NCBI GenBank assembly: GCA_002388885.1
Contig: DGNI01000211.1
Coordinates: 1-15,270 of the forward strand
DNA: 15,270 nucleotides
Source of the DNA: Parvularculaceae bacterium UBA4496
GTDB lineage: Bacteria > Pseudomonadota > Alphaproteobacteria > Caulobacterales > Parvularculaceae
Direction of reading: 5' to 3'
Below the pieces are notes generated by a model. That model worked only from the letters and a program-made list of their open reading frames with translations. It ran no database searches and was not told the origin of the DNA. Shown piece after piece: positions 13,642 through 15,270 of the stretch. Positions within the stretch are counted from its first letter, which is position 1. Each line of letters starts with the position of its first letter. A program made the translations under genes and the position numbers.

Positions 13642-15108
13642 ATGGCTCCAACGCTGCCTTTTGACGCCCCGGCGAGCGACCTTGTCGCTTGCGATACCCC
13701 CAAAGACGCCATTGAACGCCTGATCGCGCTTTACGACGAGGCGCACAGGATCACCGAACGGCGGTTTGAACGTTATCTCGCGGGGGATAATGACATAGAG
13801 GCAGGCGACAACGCCGTTTATCCCTATCTGTGCGTGGTGGTGCCGGCTGAGGCCGCGCCGCAAACATCGAAACTGGCGCTCGGCCAGATCGCATCCGTCA
13901 GCGTGCACGGGTCGACCGTAACGCAGCCTGCGCTTTTCGCCGGTTATATTGAAGAACAGCTGAATAGGGTGATCGAGCGGTTTTCCGCGAAAATTTTCGT
14001 TGGCCGGTCGCATACGCCTATTCCGTTGACATTCGCGCTTGAAAAGGCGACCGCGTCGCTGACACAGGATAAGCGTACGCGCCTACAGCATCATTTCCAC
14101 ACGCCGAACCTTGTCGCCACCAATGACGACATCGTCGATGGACATTATATCCTGCAAAGACATGGTGCGATGCCGCTCACGCTTTTTACGGCGGAACGTG
14201 TCGATTATTCTCTGCATCGCATTCAGCATTATACAGCAACCAGACCCGAGCATTTTCAGGATTATATTCTGTTTACGAACTATCAGCGCTATGTTGACGA
14301 GTTCGTGGAATACGCGCGCGGTGAGATTGAGGCGGGAAGCGCCGAAGCGCTGATTGAGCCCGGCGACCGCATCACGACGAAGTCTTCAAAACCTGCCGGC
14401 CCGCCTTCGGCGAAACTGCCTCAAATGCCTGCTTATCACCTCGTGCAGAAAGCGCATAAGGGCATCACGTTGGTCAATATTGGCGTCGGGCCTTCGAACG
14501 CTAAGACGATTACGGATCATCTGGCGGTCTTACGTCCGCATGTATGGCTGATGATCGGTCATTGCGGCGGCTTGCGCCGTACGCAGCGTCTCGGCGATTA
14601 CGTTCTGGCGCACGCCTATTTACGCGAAGATGCGGTGCTAGACGACGTGTTGCCGCCATCGGTGCCGCTGCCAACGCTTGCCGAAGTCCAGCTCGCTATG
14701 ACCCGCGCCGTGCAGGAAGTATCCGGCATAGAAGGAAAGAAACTGAAGGAACATTTGCGCACGGGCACAGTCGTCACGACCAGCGACCGGAATTGGGAGC
14801 TGCGTTTTGAGAACAGCGCCGTTCGTCTCAATCAGGCGCGCGCCATCGCCATCGACATGGAGTCAGCGACCATCGCGGCGAACGGCTATCGCTATCGCGT
14901 CCCTTACGGCACGCTTTTATGCGTTTCCGACCGGCCGCTCCATGGCGAAGTGAAACTGCCCGGCATGGCCGATGCGTTCTATCAGGAGCGCGTCAGCCAG
15001 CACCTGGAAATTGGCATTAGGGCAATCGAAGTCCTGCGCGAAGAGGCGCAGGCCGGTACGCTCCATTCCCGCAAGCTCAGAAGTTTCGACGAGCCGTTTT
15101 TCCGGTAA
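13642..15108 (+). CDS. amn: AMP nucleosidase
   Basis: This 488-residue cytosolic enzyme splits AMP into adenine and ribose 5-phosphate, adjusting the adenylate pool. The N-terminal AMP nucleosidase domain spans about 15-185 and contains AGYIEEQLNRVIERF (100-114) and VGRSHTPIPLTFAL (120-133). The C-terminal nucleoside-phosphorylase-like catalytic domain spans about 265-470, with TLVNIGVGPSNAKTITDHLA (276-295), GHCGGLRRTQRLGDYVLAHA, IAIDMESATIAANG (402-415) and CVSDRPLHGEVKLPG (427-441). E408 in DMES and D430 in SDRP are the expected substrate-contact and catalytic residues by analogy with purine nucleoside phosphorylases. The length matches the ~480-residue family norm. It is preceded by an 80-base gap after the JmjC-like gene, which may hold a promoter, and is followed by an untranslated stretch with short repeats. 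Confidence 0.96.
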   Translation: MAPTLPFDAPASDLVACDTPKDAIERLIALYDEAHRITERRFERYLAGDNDIEAGDNAVYPYLCVVVPAEAAPQTSKLALGQIASVSVHGSTVTQPALFAGYIEEQLNRVIERFSAKIFVGRSHTPIPLTFALEKATASLTQDKRTRLQHHFHTPNLVATNDDIVDGHYILQRHGAMPLTLFTAERVDYSLHRIQHYTATRPEHFQDYILFTNYQRYVDEFVEYARGEIEAGSAEALIEPGDRITTKSSKPAGPPSAKLPQMPAYHLVQKAHKGITLVNIGVGPSNAKTITDHLAVLRPHVWLMIGHCGGLRRTQRLGDYVLAHAYLREDAVLDDVLPPSVPLPTLAEVQLAMTRAVQEVSGIEGKKLKEHLRTGTVVTTSDRNWELRFENSAVRLNQARAIAIDMESATIAANGYRYRVPYGTLLCVSDRPLHGEVKLPGMADAFYQERVSQHLEIGIRAIEVLREEAQAGTLHSRKLRSFDEPFFR

Positions 15109-15140
15109 CCAGCCCTGAAGCGTCCGCAAAGCCGTCGTCC

Positions 15141-15176
15141 TTGCGACGAACGGTGGCATTTTGCGGCGAACGGCGG
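15141..15176 (+). repeat. Two imperfect 16-base direct repeats, 20-base period
   Basis: TTGCGACGAACGGTGG (15141-15156) and TTGCGGCGAACGGCGG (15161-15176) differ at two positions and are separated by CATT. The two-turn spacing would suit a dimeric DNA-binding protein upstream of the next gene, but GC-rich intergenic sequence can produce this by chance. The first copy can also form a small hairpin with the preceding bases (CGTCG-TCCTTG-CGACG). Confidence 0.4.
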
Positions 15177-15234
15177 TGCGTGAAGGGCTTCCCGTGGCCA
15201 TAATCGGCCTTAAGGGCGGCTGGGCACTCGAATA

Positions 15235-15270
15235 ATGGCGACGACGGACAGAAAAACCGGAAATTTTCTC
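15235..15270 (+). CDS. Possible start of a MaoC-type dehydratase gene (cut by window end)
   Basis: An ATG at 15235 opens a frame of 12 codons (MATTDRKTGNFL) to the window edge. Many alphaproteobacterial MaoC-like (R)-hydratases begin with a short polar stretch followed by GNFFEDF, which this start resembles. Only four residues carry that resemblance, no clear ribosome site precedes the ATG, and the rest is not visible, so this is a guess. Confidence 0.3.
   Translation, partial: MATTDRKTGNFL

Overview
The window looks like chromosomal DNA of a marine-type alphaproteobacterium. I infer this from the moderately high GC content, the FtsK and CnoX types, the thioredoxin/LON-domain/Trm112-like gene trio, a ProXp-type editing protein, and a CtrA-like TTAA-N7-TTAA box. 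The Hyphomonadales/Parvularculaceae area is my best guess, but it rests on recollection of family sequences and no search was run. I see no transposase, integrase, phage gene, CRISPR array or rRNA.

Left part (1-3211): the 3' end of a divergent Amt-family ammonium transporter gene is followed by a complete ftsK for the septal DNA translocase, with a TTAA-rich leader between them.

Signalling/lipid block (3387-7358): this is the most interesting part. A PilZ-like domain is fused to a SAM methyltransferase of the PhcB type (the enzyme that makes 3-hydroxy fatty acid methyl ester signals in Ralstonia). It converges, with a 7-base gap, on a gene for a six-TM sensor histidine kinase. A fatty acid desaturase gene is transcribed divergently from the kinase. 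The only TTAA-N7-TTAA (CtrA-type) box in the window overlaps the desaturase start codon. A methyltransferase, a membrane kinase and a lipid-modifying enzyme side by side could form a fatty-acid-ester signalling module, with an added nucleotide-sensor-like domain. That is a hypothesis.

Small-gene region (7359-8894): four small ORFs of 48-68 residues lie here. Two of them (7824-7970 minus, 8298-8474 plus) are shorter than usual ORF cut-offs. The region also has terminator-like hairpins, a 327-base AT-rich intergenic stretch, and a tRNA-Gly(GCC) gene on the minus strand with an encoded CCA.

Housekeeping/quality-control block (8991-11457): a ProXp-ala/PrdX-like tRNA editing deacylase, then a tightly packed set of CnoX-type thioredoxin-TPR chaperedoxin (CXXC present), a stand-alone LON substrate-binding domain protein (4-base overlap) and a Trm112/UPF0434-like small protein.

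Right part (11532-15270): a CelD/BioF2-type GNAT acyltransferase is translationally coupled to a JmjC/cupin-like putative Fe(II)/2-oxoglutarate oxygenase. The AMP nucleosidase gene amn follows, with a strong Shine-Dalgarno sequence. The window ends in what may be the first 12 codons of a MaoC-type dehydratase gene.
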